A DNA stretch of 64,000 nt from JANQQJ01 sp046290575 (GCA_046290575.1 JBKAGX010000011.1:1-64000), one strand, 5' to 3'; shown: positions 27,004 through 35,652, counted from the stretch's first letter. The notes: generated from the letters alone by a model not told the origin. Translations and numbers: made by a program.

Positions 27004-27765
27004 ATGATCGAAGTGCATTACTGGCCCACCCCGAACGGGTGGAAGGTCACCATCATGCTGGAGGAAACCGGCATGGATTACGAAATCCATCCGGTCGATA
27101 TCGGCGGCGGCGGACAGTTCACGCCGGAGTTCCTGCGTATCTGCCCGAACAACCGGATGCCGGCGATTATCGACCGCGCGCCCGCCGATGGCGGCGAACC
27201 GATTTCGATCTTCGAATCCGGCGCCATTCTGGAATATCTGGCCGACAAGTCGGGCCAGTTTCTGCCCGCCGACCCGCGCGGGCGCGCCAGGGTGCTGCAA
27301 TGGGTGCACTGGCAGATGGCCAATCTGGGGCCGATGATGGGCAACGCCAACCACTTCAAGAACTACGCGAAGAACCTGACGGGCGGTGACGAAACGCAGC
27401 TTGAATACGGCAAGAACCGCTTTGTGGGCGAAGTGGATCGGCTGTCCGGCGTGATGGATGCACAGCTGAAATACAATCAGTATCTGGCGGGCGATGAGTA
27501 CTCGATTGCCGATATCATCACCTGGCCCTGGGCGATGCTGCTGGGCCGGCTGATCGACGAGAAGGTCTGGGAGGATTTCCCGAATCTCAAACGCTGGGTT
27601 GACGAGGTGGGCGAGCGCCCGGCGGTGGACAAAGGCCGCAAGGTGGGCCGCGACCTGCCGAAAAAGGACCTGACCGACGAAGAAGAAGAGGCCCGCCGCA
27701 AGCTGCTCTTTAACCAGACCAACGAAAAGGTCAGGGCGGCACGGGAAGCTGCAGCGGCGGGGTAG
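27004..27765 (+). CDS. glutathione S-transferase family protein (YghU/YfcG-like)
   Basis: A thioredoxin-fold N-terminal domain (residues 1-about 85) begins IEVHYWPTPNGWKVTIMLEE, with the glutathione-binding region NNRMPAI and the SIFESGAILEYLADK segment; an all-helical C-terminal domain follows. This fits the YghU/YfcG-type (Nu class-like) GSTs, which have disulfide-bond reductase activity on glutathione substrates. ATG at 27004 is preferred over 26986. A charged C-terminal extension follows residue 210. Confidence 0.87.
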   Translation: MIEVHYWPTPNGWKVTIMLEETGMDYEIHPVDIGGGGQFTPEFLRICPNNRMPAIIDRAPADGGEPISIFESGAILEYLADKSGQFLPADPRGRARVLQWVHWQMANLGPMMGNANHFKNYAKNLTGGDETQLEYGKNRFVGEVDRLSGVMDAQLKYNQYLAGDEYSIADIITWPWAMLLGRLIDEKVWEDFPNLKRWVDEVGERPAVDKGRKVGRDLPKKDLTDEEEEARRKLLFNQTNEKVRAAREAAAAG

Positions 27766-27804
27766 TAGCGTCACAACAAGGTCGAGCCTGGACTAAAGCG
27801 AGCA

Positions 27805-28212
27805 ATGGGTGACGATACTTCGAACGGTGTGATCATCGGGAGTGAGGCTGCGTTCGTCCGGTTGACTCGTCGAAGCGGTCGGCGGTCAGAGGATGGTATG
27901 ACAGCTGTCGATATCGAGGTGAAAGGGTGGGCATTTAGAGGCATTGTTCGAGACGAGACACTCGTAGGTATCTCGACTTTTTGTGATGAGCTGGATGCCC
28001 TTTACAACAGTCTGTCAGGGACTGCGACGCTCGCGAGCTATGAGAATCTAAAGCTGGTCGCTGAAGGAGATGGCCGCGGAGCAGTTTCAGTAAAGGTCGA
28101 GGTATATGGTTCACACTTGCCATTGTCGAAACTTTGTTTTGACATGAGATTCGATCAGACATTCCTGCCAAAGATCATCTCAGACATGCAGCGCGAGTTT
28201 CCAGAGGGCTAG
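27805..28212 (+). CDS. WapI-like immunity protein (tentative)
   Basis: A 135-residue protein with features of the WapI/DUF6228 group of contact-toxin immunity proteins: a central segment WAFRGIVRDETLVGISTFCDELDALYNSLSG-like (quoted in part: FCDELDALYNSLSGTA) and the end DQTFLPKIISDMQ. No toxin gene adjoins it. The wobble positions look more AT-rich than in neighbours, which would fit transfer. The identification rests on remembered patterns and is uncertain; without it this is a cytoplasmic hypothetical protein. Confidence 0.6.
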   Translation: MGDDTSNGVIIGSEAAFVRLTRRSGRRSEDGMTAVDIEVKGWAFRGIVRDETLVGISTFCDELDALYNSLSGTATLASYENLKLVAEGDGRGAVSVKVEVYGSHLPLSKLCFDMRFDQTFLPKIISDMQREFPEG

Positions 28213-28375
28213 TTAATGGACCAAATGACCTGTCTGGACTTCGATTTGTCTTTCCTAGGCGTCTAAGCCGGAAGCGTGGTCTGATAGCCCTCACAACTCT
28301 GTGATCACCCATTCATATGCCGTTAAGCGGCAGAAGCCGACCATTGCCTCCTGAACACTGGTAATGGAGGTTCCC

Positions 28376-28615
28376 ATGTCGTTTATCGAAACATTCCCCA
28401 GCGAATCCGATCATCTGTTCCATCTTGGTTTGCGCGCGGCTGCGGGGTCCGACGGCCCGGTGGATTATGTGACTGCGCATAAATGGTTCAACCTGGCTGC
28501 ATCGCTGGGCCATGACGGCGCGCGGCGCGCCCGGTCGGAGCTGGCGGCGATGATGACCTCGTCCGATCTGGCCGAGGCGCTGGTGGCCGCGCGGTCCTGG
28601 TTCAAATCGGATTAG
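28376..28615 (+). CDS. Sel1-repeat-like small protein
   Basis: A 79-residue protein. The stretch HLGLRAAAGSDGPVDYVTAH, then KWFNLAASLGHDGA is one degenerate Sel1/TPR-like helical repeat, as in many small alphaproteobacterial proteins whose repeat reads DYVxAHKWFNLAAxxG. The end SSDLAEALVAARSWF is also typical. A protein-interaction role is assumed. The ATG at 28376 follows GGAGG (28363-28367) better than the in-frame ATG at 28364. Confidence 0.75.
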   Translation: MSFIETFPSESDHLFHLGLRAAAGSDGPVDYVTAHKWFNLAASLGHDGARRARSELAAMMTSSDLAEALVAARSWFKSD

Positions 28616-28676
28616 AAACTCGCCGCCTGTTGAACTAAGTTACGGGCAACTCGTCCTGTTCATATGGAGTTTCCCG

Positions 28677-29606
28677 ATGACCCGTTTCCCTCTGCTTGGT
28701 GCTTTTGGCGCCGCACTTTTTCTTGCCGCTTGCGGTCCTGAAGAACCCGCCGACAATGCAACGGGCCCGGAGATCAGCGAAGAAGCGGTCGAACCGGCAG
28801 ATGTTGCACCGGAAATGCCGGAAGTGGCCGATGATGTTCCTGAAGTCACCCTGGCGGATATTGTCGCAGGCGACCATCGGGTGGACGCCAACACGGCGCG
28901 CGACCCGTACCGCCATCCGCTCGAGACGCTGGAGTTCTTCGGTCTTGAGCGTGACATGACCGTGCTTGAAATCTGGCCGGGTAGCGGGTTCTACACCGAT
29001 ATCGTCGCGCCTTATGTTGCCGGTGAGGGCCAGTATATCGCCGCGATCTTCGATGAAAGCGGCGGTCAGGAATATGTGCTGCGTTTGAACAAGGAGCTGC
29101 GCGAAAAGATCGACGGCAACCCGATGTACGGACCGGTGCAATATGTCACCATGGGCGAGGGCATGTATGACCTCGGGCCGGAAGCGTCCGTCGATATGGT
29201 GCTGACCTTCCGTAACGTGCACAGCTGGATGCGCGGCGGCAACGCTCAGGACGTGTTCAACGCGATGTTCAAGGTCTTGAAGCCGGGCGGCACGCTGGGT
29301 CTGGTACAGCACCGCAACAATCCGGATGCCGAGCAGGACCCCAAAGCCCCCACTGGCTATGTGACCGAAAAAGCCGTGATCGACATGGCCGAAGCCGCCG
29401 GGTTCACCCTGGCCGACAAATCGGAAGTCAACGCCAACCCGGCCGATACAAAGGATTATGAAGGCGGTGTCTGGACGCTGCCGCCGGCCCTGCGGGGGGA
29501 AGAGGAAGACAAAACCGCCTATGAAGCGATTGGCGAAAGTGACCGCATGACCCTGAAATTCGTCAAACCGGAAACCACCGGTCTGGCGATGAACAACGCG
29601 CAGTAG
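28677..29606 (+). CDS. lipoprotein with methyltransferase-like domain (COG4798)
   Basis: An N-terminal signal ends in a lipobox (LAAC, Cys about residue 19), so the protein should be lipid-anchored. An acidic linker rich in Glu/Pro (about 22-60) follows. The rest is a Rossmann methyltransferase-like domain: TVLEIWPGSGFYTDIVAP and later FKVLKPGGTLGLVQHR. COG4798 proteins of this type are found as periplasmic or lipoprotein predicted methyltransferases, which is odd because SAM is cytoplasmic. Real activity is unproven. Confidence 0.83.
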   Translation: MTRFPLLGAFGAALFLAACGPEEPADNATGPEISEEAVEPADVAPEMPEVADDVPEVTLADIVAGDHRVDANTARDPYRHPLETLEFFGLERDMTVLEIWPGSGFYTDIVAPYVAGEGQYIAAIFDESGGQEYVLRLNKELREKIDGNPMYGPVQYVTMGEGMYDLGPEASVDMVLTFRNVHSWMRGGNAQDVFNAMFKVLKPGGTLGLVQHRNNPDAEQDPKAPTGYVTEKAVIDMAEAAGFTLADKSEVNANPADTKDYEGGVWTLPPALRGEEEDKTAYEAIGESDRMTLKFVKPETTGLAMNNAQ

Positions 29607-29669
29607 GGGATTGTTGCGCCGATTGCCGGGTCTGTTGCCGGCCTCGCTGCGCGATCGCAGGTCCCGCCG

Positions 29670-30767
29670 ATGATCCGGATCGGACTCATCGGCGTCGGCC
29701 GGATGGGGATATCGCATCTCGCGATCGCCAATGCCCATCCGGATGTCGAGATCGCCTATATCTGCGACCGGCCGGGTCCGGTCCCTTCGGCGATCAAGGC
29801 CTATACGGCGTTTCCCCGTTTTTCGGACTATCGCAAGGCGATCGCAGAAGGCGGGGCCGATGCGGTGATCGTCGCGACGCCGACCGGCACCCATGATGAG
29901 GTGTCGCGCGCGGCGCTGGGCGCGGGTCAGCATGTCTTTGTCGAAAAACCGTTCTCCCTCGATCCGGATGACGGGGACGCGCTGGCGGCGCTGGCTGAAG
30001 AAAAAGGCCTGGTCAATCAGGTCGGCTATCACAACCGGTTCATCGGCACGTTCGGCGAGGCGCGCCGCCTGCTGGCGGATCAAGTCCTGGGGCGGTTGCA
30101 CCATGCCCACGGCGAAGCCTATGGCCAGGTGGTCACGCGCCCGCAGTCGGGCTCGTGGCGGTTTTCCAGCAAGAAAGAAGGCGGCTGCCTGCTGGATTAC
30201 GCATCCCATGTCATCGACCTGATGAATTTTCTGATCGGCCCGCCAAAGAGCGTTTCAGGCTCCGTGCTGCAGAGCATCTATTCCAGGGATGTGGATGACG
30301 CGGTCTATGCCAGCCTGGGTTATGACGGGTTCAGCGGTCAGCTTTCCGTCAACTGGAGCGATGAGACTTACCGGAAAATGACGACACGGGTGTCGGTTCA
30401 GGGCGATCTGGGCAAGATCACCGTCGACCGGCAGGAGCTTCGGATCTATCTGCGCGACGCCCGGCCTGATCTGGACCTGAAGGCGGGGTGGAACATCCGT
30501 TACATCACCGAGCTGACAGCGCCGGTCTGGTTCTATCTGCGCGGTGAAGAGTATTCCGCGCAGCTGGCGGCCTTTGTGGCGGCGATTCAGTCCGGTAAGC
30601 CCGCGGTGCCCAGCACCTTCCGAACCGCGACTGAAACGGACCGCGTCGTCGCCATGATCCGTGACGATGCGGAGGGCAGGGGGGGCGCTCCCGCTACGCA
30701 AGGTGCTCGGCAAAAAGGGTTTTTCGGACGGTTGTTCGGTGGCGGTGAGGCAGGTTCCCGTGGATAG
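29670..30767 (+). CDS. Gfo/Idh/MocA family oxidoreductase
   Basis: NAD(P)-dependent dehydrogenase of sugars or inositol-like substrates. The N-terminal Rossmann fold carries GLIGVGRMGISHL, and the catalytic EKP motif appears as VFVEKPFSLD (about residue 93). The C-terminal GFO_IDH domain spans about 125-335. Its end overlaps the start of the following TIM-barrel-like gene by eight bases, so both are co-translated and probably act in one pathway, perhaps on a nucleotide sugar. Confidence 0.9.
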   Translation: MIRIGLIGVGRMGISHLAIANAHPDVEIAYICDRPGPVPSAIKAYTAFPRFSDYRKAIAEGGADAVIVATPTGTHDEVSRAALGAGQHVFVEKPFSLDPDDGDALAALAEEKGLVNQVGYHNRFIGTFGEARRLLADQVLGRLHHAHGEAYGQVVTRPQSGSWRFSSKKEGGCLLDYASHVIDLMNFLIGPPKSVSGSVLQSIYSRDVDDAVYASLGYDGFSGQLSVNWSDETYRKMTTRVSVQGDLGKITVDRQELRIYLRDARPDLDLKAGWNIRYITELTAPVWFYLRGEEYSAQLAAFVAAIQSGKPAVPSTFRTATETDRVVAMIRDDAEGRGGAPATQGARQKGFFGRLFGGGEAGSRG

Positions 30768-31617
30768 AATTCTGTTCGGTGACAACCAGTTCTTCGGCGT
30801 CAATCACATGTCGGAAGTGAAGGCCGCGGAGCAGGCGATGCGCTTCAGCGAGACCTCGGAGATCATCCGGGTGCTCGACACGGCCTATGATGCGGGCATC
30901 CGCGTTTTCATGTGTACCACCCACGACAGGGTGGCGCAGATTTGCGATCACGTCCGCGAAAACCCGTCTAGATATGCGGACTTCCGGTTCTATCCCTGCA
31001 TGCCCTATGCCCATAAGTACTGGAACATTGTTACGGAGAAGGGGATTGTTGGCGGCCTGAAACAGATCTTCCCCGGCAATGTGGCCTCGACCCTGTTAAG
31101 CGGCGGCATGGCGGCGGCGCGGCGCGATTTTACCGGCATGATGAAAATCCTGGTCGACGCGGAAATGGCCATGTTCCACGATCTGCCGGTCGAGTACGTC
31201 TTTCTGCAAAATGTGGTGACCGATCTGGTGCTGGGCATGGGGGTCCCTGATGTGTTCAAGGCCTTTGCCGACCATGTAGGCGAAACCTATGGCTCCAAGG
31301 CGGGCTTCATCACCATGAACATGCCGATGCTGCTGGACGCGCTGGAGCGCGATGGCATCGATCACCCGACGGTGTGTGCCTCCATCAACAAGGCGGCCTT
31401 CCGCATGTGCGGCGGAAAAGAACAGGTGGAGGCGTTGCTTGCCGATGAACGGTGCGAGGCCATTGCCATGCAGGTGCTGGCCGCCGGTGCACTGCCGGCG
31501 GATGAGGCGCTGGATTATGTCTGCAACCTGAAAGGGGTGGACTCGATCCTGTTCGGTGCGTCTTCGGAGAAGAACATTCTGCAGACCCGTGACCTGATCC
31601 AGAAATACAGCGCCTAA
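30760..31617 (+). CDS. conserved protein of aldo-keto reductase-like fold, polysaccharide-cluster associated
   Basis: The family name is not certain. The protein starts RILFGDNQFFGVNHMS after a GTG at 30760 (GAGG at 30747-30750) and contains MCTTHDRVAQICDHV, QNVVTDLVLGMG, and the closing GVDSILFGASSEKNI. The last resembles the C-terminal beta-alpha unit of TIM-barrel aldo-keto reductase-like proteins. Similar proteins are remembered beside polysaccharide genes in alphaproteobacteria. The eight-base overlap with the Gfo/Idh gene and the convergent EpsE/EpsF-like pair next door fit that. A GTG at 30739 is an alternative start. Confidence 0.7.
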   Translation: MDRILFGDNQFFGVNHMSEVKAAEQAMRFSETSEIIRVLDTAYDAGIRVFMCTTHDRVAQICDHVRENPSRYADFRFYPCMPYAHKYWNIVTEKGIVGGLKQIFPGNVASTLLSGGMAAARRDFTGMMKILVDAEMAMFHDLPVEYVFLQNVVTDLVLGMGVPDVFKAFADHVGETYGSKAGFITMNMPMLLDALERDGIDHPTVCASINKAAFRMCGGKEQVEALLADERCEAIAMQVLAAGALPADEALDYVCNLKGVDSILFGASSEKNILQTRDLIQKYSA

Positions 31618-32111
31618 AGCGCCAGGATTTTCGCTTCCAGTCGCTTGGCGAAGGCGTCGGCTTTTTCCTGCGGGTCCATCTGCGCCGTCTTCAGCCCGGC
31701 CACCCTGTCATCATAGTTGCGTACCAGCTCCGGCAGCTCGGCCACGTCCATCACCAGCAGAATCCGTTCTTCCTCGGCCAGCTTGCGCGCAAAGGTGACC
31801 TGGTGATTATCGACCATCTCGCCTTCCGCATGTTGCCGCGGGACGACGATAGGCACCTTGCCGCGCGTGAGTGCCAGCATGATCGATCCGGGCCCGCCCT
31901 GGGTCAGGATGATGCGGGCCTTGTCCGCGTGCCGCTCCATCTCGGTCAGCGGCAGAAAACGCTCATACGCATAGGGTTCCGACGGTTCGCAACTGTGGCC
32001 GATCTGGGCAAAGATCGGGTCCGGGATGGCGTCGTCAGCGGCCAGCTGGTCGGTGGCGCGGACCAGCCGGTCGAAGGGAAGATCATAGGCGCCCACGGTC
32101 ATGAAGATCAC
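31614..32111 (-). CDS. EpsF/PssE-like glycosyltransferase subunit (GT28 C-terminal type)
   Basis: Catalytic, nucleotide-sugar-binding half of a two-part glycosyltransferase (Alg13-like). The start MIFMTVGAYDLPFDRLV matches the family opening, and the donor-site segment ILTQGGPGSIMLALTRGKV, then PIVVPRQHAEGEMVDNHQ is conserved. The GTG at 32111 overlaps the stop of the EpsE-like gene (GTGA), so the halves are coupled. The protein converges with the plus-strand gene ending at 31617 with a 4-base overlap. Confidence 0.85.
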   Translation of the reverse strand: MIFMTVGAYDLPFDRLVRATDQLAADDAIPDPIFAQIGHSCEPSEPYAYERFLPLTEMERHADKARIILTQGGPGSIMLALTRGKVPIVVPRQHAEGEMVDNHQVTFARKLAEEERILLVMDVAELPELVRNYDDRVAGLKTAQMDPQEKADAFAKRLEAKILAL

Positions 32112-32557
32112 AGCAGCTGTCCCAGCAACACGCCTTTGGGATAGAATTCCCGCTGTTCTTCCCACTGGATGACGAACAGATCGGTGATCGGGTGGACCAG
32201 CTTGCCGCTCATCGTCGCGGAATCGATCCGGTCATAGACCTCGATAAACACCAGCCGGCATCCGAACAGCTTGCCGACATAGAAGAACGGCACCGCAACG
32301 CCGGACCCGGCGGAGACAATCACATCCGGCCGTTCGCGCCAAAGCACCTTGAAGGCGAGGAAGGTGTTGCGGATGAGGTTTTTGACGTTTCGCGGCGTCG
32401 GATAATAGGCCCAGTAGACCTGCTCGTCCTTCAGCAGGTGCAACGCGTCTTCTTTTTTCGAAGCCACCCAGAACCGGTCATAGTTGGACCAGAAAGCGGA
32501 CAGCAGGCTCATATGAAAAAGATGTCCCCCGGAGGAGGAGACCAGACAGAGTTTCAT
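32108..32557 (-). CDS. EpsE/PssD-like glycosyltransferase subunit (Alg14-like)
   Basis: Membrane-anchoring partner of the following EpsF-like protein. It starts MKLCLVSSSGGHLFHM, the family N-terminus with the SSGGH loop, and contains RPDVIVSAGSGVAVPFFYVG and a hydrophobic helix for membrane association. In rhizobial PssDE such pairs form one glucuronosyltransferase of exopolysaccharide synthesis; the sugar used here is not known. ATG at 32557 is chosen; the longer frame overlaps the tRNA region. Confidence 0.87.
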   Translation of the reverse strand: MKLCLVSSSGGHLFHMSLLSAFWSNYDRFWVASKKEDALHLLKDEQVYWAYYPTPRNVKNLIRNTFLAFKVLWRERPDVIVSAGSGVAVPFFYVGKLFGCRLVFIEVYDRIDSATMSGKLVHPITDLFVIQWEEQREFYPKGVLLGQLL

Positions 32558-32702
32558 CGATTGGCCCACTGGTATGTCACGGGGCCGGACTATAGACCGC
32601 ATGCCGCAACCCGTGAAGGCCAGCGGGTCGCGTACAGCAAGATTGTCTGCTGGCGTGGAAAGCCGCTTGAATGGCAACCGCTGGGTTGCTATTCACGGCG
32701 GT

Positions 32703-32793
32703 GGAGAGGTGGCCGAGTGGCTGAAGGCGCTCCCCTGCTAAGGGAGTATGGGTTAATCGCCCATCGTGGGTTCGAATCCCATCCTCTCCGCCA
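32703..32793 (+). tRNA. tRNA-Ser (anticodon GCU)
   Basis: A complete class II tRNA. The acceptor stem GGAGAGG pairs with CCTCTCC; the anticodon stem CTCCC/GGGAG encloses CTGCTAA, giving anticodon GCT at 32737-32739 for AGC/AGU codons. A long variable arm and the T-loop TTCGAAT follow, and CCA is encoded at 32791-32793. Confidence 0.98.
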
Positions 32794-32800
32794 TTAAACC

Positions 32801-32825
32801 AAGGCCCCGATTCGGGGCTTTTTTT
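32801..32825 (+). terminator. rho-independent terminator after tRNA-Ser
   Basis: GCCCCG and CGGGGC (32804-32818), extended by AAG/CTT, are followed by a run of seven T. Confidence 0.93.
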
Positions 32826-32956
32826 GTTGTGCGAGCCGATCTGATCCGCGCGCGTCGACACCGCATCAGTAACAATCCTCCTGCATGCAACGAAGAAGGT
32901 GCGGTTCCCGGCCAGCCTGTCTAAAATAGCTCTCCGTCTGAATGGGGAGGTTCATC

Positions 32957-33298
32957 GTGGAAAAACATCTGGTCATCATCAAGAGCAACGCGGTCGCGGG
33001 CCGCGAGGCGGATTATGAAGCCTGGTACAACAATATTCATCTCGGCGAGGTGCTGCAGGTACCGGGTTTCCTGACCGGGCAGCAATATCGCACCCCGCCC
33101 AGTCCCGATGGCAGCCCGCCCTCCCATAGTCATACGGCGGTCTTCGAGGTGGAGAGCGATGACATCACGGCGACGTTGACCCAGCTGGGTGAAGAATTTG
33201 CCAGCGGACGGATGACGGCGACTGATGCGCTAGACACGAATACCGCGCCGGAATCCGTTGTTATGCTGCCGACGGGGGCGCGGCAACAAGCCGCCTGA
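32957..33298 (+). CDS. small dimeric alpha/beta-barrel (EthD/DUF4286-like) protein
   Basis: A 113-residue ferredoxin-like-fold protein: the N-terminus EKHLVIIKSNAVAGREADYE, then AWYNNIHLGEVLQVPGF has the WYxxxHxxEVxxxPGF pattern of the EthD/DUF4286-type dimeric alpha/beta barrels. The start is a GTG at 32957, eight bases after GGGGAGG (32944-32950). It precedes the Rieske oxygenase gene by 57 bases in the same direction, so a role in the same aromatic or steroid-like catabolic step is likely but unproven. Confidence 0.75.
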   Translation: MEKHLVIIKSNAVAGREADYEAWYNNIHLGEVLQVPGFLTGQQYRTPPSPDGSPPSHSHTAVFEVESDDITATLTQLGEEFASGRMTATDALDTNTAPESVVMLPTGARQQAA

Positions 33299-33355
33299 GT
33301 CCGCCAGGAGTTACGCCGATCAAAGCACGCCACGCACAAGACGAAGGAACGCAAC

Positions 33356-34549
33356 ATGGTCCGTCATGAACTGATCGAAATGGCGAAAGACGCCATCGCC
33401 CATCACGAGGCCGATACGGTGCAGCAGGTGCCCGAGGTCATGAAGATCAAGGCCGAGGTCTATACCGACCCGGCTCGGTTCGAGCGCGAGAAGAACCAGA
33501 TTTTCAGGCGCATGCCGCTGATGCTGGCGGCATCCTGCGAACTGCCGAATGCAGGCGATTACAAGACCATGGACCCCATCGGGGTGCCGGTGTTGCTGGT
33601 GCGCGGCAAGGACGGCGACATGCGCGCGTTTTTTAACAGTTGCTCGCACCGTGGCACCAATGTCGCAGTGGGCGACGGCAATGCCTCGCGGTTCGTATGC
33701 CCATATCATGGCTGGACGTTCAATCAGAAAGGCGCTCTGGTCGGTGTTGCTGCCAGCGAGGATTTCGGTGAGGTCGACAAGGACGAGAATTGTCTCAAGC
33801 AATTTCCGGTGCTGGAAAAAGCCGGGTTGATCTGGGTGGTGCTCGATCCCGATTCACCGCTCGATATCAACAAATTCCTGTCGGGCTATGACGATCTGCT
33901 GGAGGGCTTCGGGTTCGAGGACTGGCACTTCTTCGAACGCCGGACGCTAAAGGGCCCGAACTGGAAGATCGCCTATGACGGCTATCTGGATTTTTATCAC
34001 CTGCCTGTCCTGCACGGGAATTCCTTCGGGCGGGACATCTCGAACCGGGGCAATTTCTATGCCTGGGGGCCGCATCAACGCATCCTGGCGCCGTCGCCAA
34101 ACATGCCGGGCCCCGATGACACCAACGTCGTGGCGATCAAGGACAAGGGCGAGGACAACTGGCCGGACGAAGCCCTGATGGAAGGGGTGTGGACCATCTT
34201 CCCGCATGTCTCTATCGCCAGCTTCCACGGCGGGGGCCGCGGCGCGATGGTCTCGCAGCTATTCCCGGGCGACACGGTTGGCGAATCCTATACGGTACAG
34301 ACCTACCTGATGGCAAAAGAGCCGAGCGAAGAGGTTGCCGCCGGCGCGCATGATCAGTTCTCGCTGCTGGAAACCGTGGTGCGTGACGAGGACTATGCGA
34401 CGGGCCTTCGCCAGCAGAAAGCGCTGGAAGCCGGCCTTACGGAGTATGTCTATTTCGGGCGCAACGAAGGCGGGGGGCAGGCGTTCCACGGCTGGGTCGA
34501 AAAAATCCTGGCCGCCGAGGATGACGAATTGAACGATCTGTTTTCCTAG
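33356..34549 (+). CDS. Rieske non-heme iron oxygenase, alpha subunit
   Basis: Aromatic-ring-hydroxylating dioxygenase-type alpha subunit. The Rieske [2Fe-2S] ligands are C96, H98, C115 and H118 in CSHRG and CPYHGW. The mononuclear iron site is seen in LDFYHLPVLH (H215, H220). The 397-aa length suits the family of single alpha subunits; no beta subunit or reductase gene follows, so electrons must come from elsewhere. The substrate is unknown. Regional genes (P450, amidohydrolase, TetR) suggest xenobiotic or terpenoid/steroid catabolism. Confidence 0.93.
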   Translation: MVRHELIEMAKDAIAHHEADTVQQVPEVMKIKAEVYTDPARFEREKNQIFRRMPLMLAASCELPNAGDYKTMDPIGVPVLLVRGKDGDMRAFFNSCSHRGTNVAVGDGNASRFVCPYHGWTFNQKGALVGVAASEDFGEVDKDENCLKQFPVLEKAGLIWVVLDPDSPLDINKFLSGYDDLLEGFGFEDWHFFERRTLKGPNWKIAYDGYLDFYHLPVLHGNSFGRDISNRGNFYAWGPHQRILAPSPNMPGPDDTNVVAIKDKGEDNWPDEALMEGVWTIFPHVSIASFHGGGRGAMVSQLFPGDTVGESYTVQTYLMAKEPSEEVAAGAHDQFSLLETVVRDEDYATGLRQQKALEAGLTEYVYFGRNEGGGQAFHGWVEKILAAEDDELNDLFS

Positions 34550-34594
34550 ATTCGTTGATTGGCCTAGACTTTTTGATTGAGTGTGGGGCCGAGC

Positions 34595-34957
34595 CTACAC
34601 GACGCACCATAGCCGCCGCCGGGTGAAGAGGAAGAGGCACAGGACGGTGAACACGCCGTGTAGCACCACATCGACAAACAGCGTGTTTGCGATGCCCAGC
34701 GCTACTGCGATGGCCAGATGAAAACTGGCAAGGATCCCGAGGACGGCACCCGTGGCGCCATAGCTTTCCCGATGCGGCCATGCCCAGAACACCGCGCTGC
34801 CGATGGCAAGCGCGACAAAGGCGTAGTTCCAGGACCATAGCACCGCGCTCGCGTTACTTGTATCGACGATAAGGTCGGGCATGGCGAGCAGAACACCCGC
34901 GCCCACGGCCTCTATCAACAGGTTTGCAATAAGGGCGGCTGAATAGAGCATTTTCAT
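34595..34957 (-). CDS. four-helix membrane protein of unknown function
   Basis: A 120-residue protein with four predicted membrane helices (about 3-25, 40-60, 68-88, 93-112) and no family that I recognise. It begins MKMLYSAALIANLLIEAVGA and ends with a basic RRRLW patch. Its ATG overlaps the TetR stop by four bases (ATGA), so it is co-expressed with the regulator and may be part of the regulated response, such as a small transport or stress membrane protein. Confidence 0.75.
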   Translation of the reverse strand: MKMLYSAALIANLLIEAVGAGVLLAMPDLIVDTSNASAVLWSWNYAFVALAIGSAVFWAWPHRESYGATGAVLGILASFHLAIAVALGIANTLFVDVVLHGVFTVLCLFLFTRRRLWCVV

Positions 34958-35577
34958 CTGTTCGTCCCGTTGGTGAGCAGGGCAGGCAGCACATAGGTCC
35001 GCGTGTAGCGCTCCACGTCTTCGAGTGTCGGAAATATCTCTGAGCGCTCCATGAACATGAACTCGACGCCCAGCAACCAGGTCAGCAGTTCTTCATGGTC
35101 CAAGCCCGGCCGCAGCTCTCCATTGGCCTCGGCGTCGGTAAAGATCGGCGTCCAATATTGCCGGTTTGACTCAAGCACGCGGGGGTCACTTGCCGCGACA
35201 TAGGCAGTATAGGGCACATTGGTGGGGGCGATGATATCGGCCCACAGAGGGTCGGCTTCCATTACCTCGACCGTTGCCTGAAAGGTACGGACCACGCGGT
35301 CGGCAAATTTTGTGATGCCCTTCAGCTTGGTCGCCCGAAAGTCGTTGATGGCGAACGCTTCCTCAACCAGCACGGCGCCGACCAGCTCGGTCTTGTCCTT
35401 GAAGTAGCGATAGAGGTTGGGCCGTGCGATGCCCACGTCTTCCGCCACCATATCCATGGTCGATTCGGCGAGTCCCGACGCCCGAAAGCGCTGTCGAGCC
35501 GCCTGAATGATCTCGGCGCGGCGGCCTGCTTTCCTGCTGGATTTCTGCGTTTGGGGCTGGGGCATGGGTAGCGACAC
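34954..35577 (-). CDS. TetR family transcriptional regulator
   Basis: The N-terminal TetR helix-turn-helix (about residues 15-65) contains IIQAARQRFRASGLAESTMD, followed by VAEDVGIARPNLYRYFKDK, the classic recognition helix and YRYF. The C-terminal domain binds an unknown ligand. The gene is divergent from the amidohydrolase-P450 operon, and a perfect inverted repeat lies between them, so it should repress both directions until a catabolic substrate binds. Confidence 0.92.
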   Translation of the reverse strand: MSLPMPQPQTQKSSRKAGRRAEIIQAARQRFRASGLAESTMDMVAEDVGIARPNLYRYFKDKTELVGAVLVEEAFAINDFRATKLKGITKFADRVVRTFQATVEVMEADPLWADIIAPTNVPYTAYVAASDPRVLESNRQYWTPIFTDAEANGELRPGLDHEELLTWLLGVEFMFMERSEIFPTLEDVERYTRTYVLPALLTNGTNR

Positions 35578-35604
35578 TTTTCAGACTCGACAGATCAAAA
35601 TACA

Positions 35605-35634
35605 AGTGATACATTTATTAAATAATGTATCACT
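35605..35634. promoter_or_regulatory. operator between the TetR gene and the amidohydrolase operon
   Basis: AGTGATACATT at 35605-35615 and AATGTATCACT at 35624-35634 form a perfect 11-bp inverted repeat with an 8-base A/T spacer, in a 75-base divergent intergenic region. It lies 18 bases before the amidohydrolase ATG, so bound TetR would block transcription or the promoter. The role is inferred from symmetry and location. Confidence 0.8.
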
Positions 35635-35652
35635 AATGGGAGGGCGAGAACG

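Noticed and set aside
28635..30209. A 524-codon open frame on the minus strand
   Set aside because: It is the antisense shadow of the lipoprotein methyltransferase and the Gfo/Idh gene, both of which have clear motifs; the antisense product is Arg/His-rich without family features.
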